Source: Intrasporangium_A sp039812505 (lineage in GTDB: Bacteria; Actinomycetota; Actinomycetes; Actinomycetales; Dermatophilaceae). Taken from it: a stretch of DNA of 16,440 nucleotides. A program made the position numbers and the translations under genes. The stretch is taken from the NCBI RefSeq assembly GCF_039812505.1, contig NZ_JBDIAQ010000075.1, forward strand, positions 1 through 16,440. Reading direction: 5' to 3'. The first letter of the stretch is position 1. Every line of letters begins with the position of its first letter. Below the pieces are notes generated by a model that saw only the letters and a program-made list of their open reading frames with translations, was not told the origin of the DNA and did not search any database. Positions 14,775 through 16,440 of this stretch are shown here, one piece after another.

Positions 14775-14960
14775 GGCGTTCTCCTGCACGTGACGTGGGG
14801 TGGTGGCTCCGTCCCGATCCTGCCACGTATGCCGCTCAGCGGGCACGGGCACGCCAGCCCGGGCGGGTGCCCTCCCGCCCTCAGCCGCCCTCCGGCTTCC
14901 TTTGTCCCGGGCAGACAGGGGTTCCCGTCGGGCGGTGCGGCATGGTCGAATCCAGGCACC

Positions 14961-16388
14961 ATGTCTGTCTTCGCCGCCGCCCCCAGCCCGAAGGTCCGCG
15001 CCGCCGCCACGGCCGCGCTCGCCGACGCCCGACCCGACGTGTACTGGACCGACCGCCCGGAGCGGCCGACCCCCAGGCCGCAGCTGACCGGTGCCGGCCA
15101 CCGCGGCGACCTGCTGGTCGTCGGGGGCGGCTTCACCGGGCTGTGGGCCGCCATCCAGGCCAAGGAGGACGACCCGGCCCGCGACGTCGTCGTGCTCGAG
15201 GCGGGGCGCCTCGGCACCGGCGCCTCCGGGCGCAACGGCGGCTTCGCCGACCCGTCGCTGACCCATGGGCTGGCCCAGGGGGTCTCCTGCTGGCCGGACG
15301 AGATCGACACGTTGGAGCGGCTGGCCGAGGAGAACTTCGCGGGCCTGCGGCGGACGCTGGCGGCATACCACGTCGACGCCGACCTGCACGTTCCCGGCGA
15401 GCTGACCTTCGCGATGGACGCCCACCAGCTCGCCGGGCTGCGCGAGACCTACGAGCTCTACCGCTCGCACGGGCTCGCGGCGCAGTGGCTCGACGCCGAC
15501 GCGGCCCGGGCGCGGGTGCGCTCGACCCACTACCTCGGTGCGCTGTACGACCCGGGTGTCGGGCTGCTCGACCCGGCCCGGCTCGTCTGGGGGCTCGCGC
15601 GCGCGGCCGAGTCGCTCGGGGTGCGGGTGCACGAGGACACCCGGGTGACCGGGTTCGCGGCCGACGGGCCGGGCGTGCGGGTGCGCACCGAGTGGGGCAG
15701 CATCCACGCCGGGCGGGTCGTGATCGCCACGAACGCCTACCAGGGGGTGCTGCGCCGGTTCAGCGCCTGGGTGCTGCCGGTGTACGACCACGTGCTGATG
15801 ACCGAGCCGCTCACCGGCGAGCAGCTCGACGCGGTCGGCTGGTCCGGGCGCGAGGGGCTGGCCGACGGCGGCAACCAGTTCCACTACTACCGCAGGACGC
15901 TCGACGACCGGGTGCTGTTCGGCGGCTACGACGCCAACTACCACTTCCCGGGCCGGATCGACCCGGATCTCGAGCAGTCGAGCTCGCACGAGCTGCTCGC
16001 GCAGCACTTCTTCGCGCTGTTCCCGCAGCTGGAGGGGCTGCGCTTCACGCACCGGTGGGGCGGGGTCATCGACACGACGTCGCGGTTCACCCCGGTCTTC
16101 GGCACCGCCCTGCGGGGCCGCCTGGCCTACGCCGTCGGGTACACCGGTCTCGGGGTGGCCTCGACCCGGTTCGGCGCCCGGGTGGCGCTGGACCTGCTCG
16201 ACGGGCGCGACACCGAGGCGACCCGGCTGCAGCTGGTGCGCCGCAAGCCGGTGCCCTTCCCGCCGGAGCCGGTCCGCTCCGTCGCGGTCCGGGCCACCCG
16301 TTCGGCGCTGGCCCGCGAGGACCGGACCGGCCGGCGCGGCCTGTGGCTGCGCGCGCTCGACCGGGTCGGTGTCGGGTTCGACTCCTGA
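14961..16388 (+). CDS. FAD-dependent oxidoreductase, DAO family (PuuB-like)
   Basis: An FAD-dependent amine/amino-acid oxidase-like enzyme of the DAO fold. The 475-residue protein has a 50-residue N-terminal extension, then the dinucleotide-binding GGGFTG (55-60), Glu80 ending beta-2, the GASGRNGG flavin motif (87-94) typical of the gamma-glutamylputrescine oxidase-like branch, and a C-terminal VGYTGLGVASTRFGARVALDLLDG FAD-contacting segment. The ATG at 14961 has only a weak AGG four bases before it, but upstream sequence in frame has no oxidoreductase character. No transporter, regulator or polyamine gene lies next to it in the window, so the substrate is open. It is divergent from fba, with 186 bp between holding one GTATGCCGC word. 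Confidence 0.92.
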   Translation: MSVFAAAPSPKVRAAATAALADARPDVYWTDRPERPTPRPQLTGAGHRGDLLVVGGGFTGLWAAIQAKEDDPARDVVVLEAGRLGTGASGRNGGFADPSLTHGLAQGVSCWPDEIDTLERLAEENFAGLRRTLAAYHVDADLHVPGELTFAMDAHQLAGLRETYELYRSHGLAAQWLDADAARARVRSTHYLGALYDPGVGLLDPARLVWGLARAAESLGVRVHEDTRVTGFAADGPGVRVRTEWGSIHAGRVVIATNAYQGVLRRFSAWVLPVYDHVLMTEPLTGEQLDAVGWSGREGLADGGNQFHYYRRTLDDRVLFGGYDANYHFPGRIDPDLEQSSSHELLAQHFFALFPQLEGLRFTHRWGGVIDTTSRFTPVFGTALRGRLAYAVGYTGLGVASTRFGARVALDLLDGRDTEATRLQLVRRKPVPFPPEPVRSVAVRATRSALAREDRTGRRGLWLRALDRVGVGFDS

Positions 16389-16440
16389 CGCGGGCGCCCC
16401 CGCCCTCGCCCGCCCCCACCCCCACCCAACCCCCCCACCC
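16389..16440. other. C-rich low-complexity tail
   Basis: After the oxidoreductase stop codon the last 52 bases are almost purely C with scattered A and G, including runs of seven C. No gene or hairpin is seen. The region continues beyond the window. Confidence 0.6.

Larger units (their letters stand above)
1191..15368. repeat. Dispersed 9-mer GTATGCCGC (8 exact copies)
   Basis: Exact copies are at 1191-1199 (+), 2130-2138 (-), 4656-4664 (+), 7213-7221 (-), 9216-9224 (-), 10141-10149 (+), 14827-14835 (+) and 15360-15368 (-). Five are inside genes (two in purD, one each in the HelD gene, lysS and the FAD oxidoreductase) and three are between genes. Flanks extend the consensus to about SGTATGCCGCYSAGC. 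This entry marks the span of sites, not one element. Confidence 0.8.

Noticed and set aside
13746..16052. N-terminally extended aldolase of 768 residues
   Set aside because: The extension is the antisense of the FAD oxidoreductase; the ATG at 14774 has a good ribosome-binding site and gives a standard class II aldolase.

Overview
The window is very GC-rich (estimated by eye at just over 70% G+C) and carries tightly packed genes with GTG/ATG starts and actinobacterial-type proteins: class I lysyl-tRNA synthetase, a HelD-family ATPase and class II fructose-bisphosphate aldolase. It is chromosomal DNA of an actinomycete. A Micrococcales/Intrasporangiaceae-like host is my best guess, but the sequence does not prove it. 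Eleven protein genes are supported. I see no tRNA, rRNA, CRISPR array, insertion sequence or prophage.

Layout. 1-182: a 52-bp tandem repeat array running off the left edge. 191-2378 (minus): purD-purC, one base apart, two steps of de novo purine synthesis. 2542-4884 (plus): a HelD-family RNA-polymerase-recycling ATPase, divergent from purD. 4885-5695: an 811-bp gap without a convincing gene, holding hairpins, imperfect 41-bp repeats, a promoter-like sequence with no gene behind it and two palindromic repeat units. 5696-8929 (minus): purA then class I lysS, separated by 90 bp with a strong hairpin. 8930-9266: a gap with a triplicated 14-bp motif in the purA leader, a third palindromic unit and two tandem hairpins. 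9267-10019 (minus): a short-chain dehydrogenase. 10020-10287: a divergent promoter region with the fourth palindromic unit. 10288-11220 (plus): a diacylglycerol-kinase-family lipid kinase, overlapping by 7 bp tail-to-tail with ppk2 (11214-12077, minus). 12264-13655 (plus): a 14-TM DHA2 drug-efflux-type MFS transporter preceded by two inverted repeats. 13746-14774 (minus): fba. 14961-16388 (plus): a DAO-family FAD oxidoreductase. 16389-16440: C-rich low-complexity tail.

Functionally the core is housekeeping: purC, purD and purA for purines, fba for glycolysis and lysS for translation. Accessory functions are interspersed: polyphosphate kinase, lipid kinase, an efflux pump, an RNAP rescue factor and two oxidoreductases of unknown substrate. 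No multi-gene novel system is evident in the coding content.

The most unusual signals are non-coding. The 9-mer GTATGCCGC occurs eight times on both strands, inside and between genes, where roughly 0.2 are expected by composition. A family of about 34-bp palindromic units has four copies, all in the same orientation. There is also the 52-bp tandem array beside purC, and an isolated TTGTCA-N18-TACGGT promoter.
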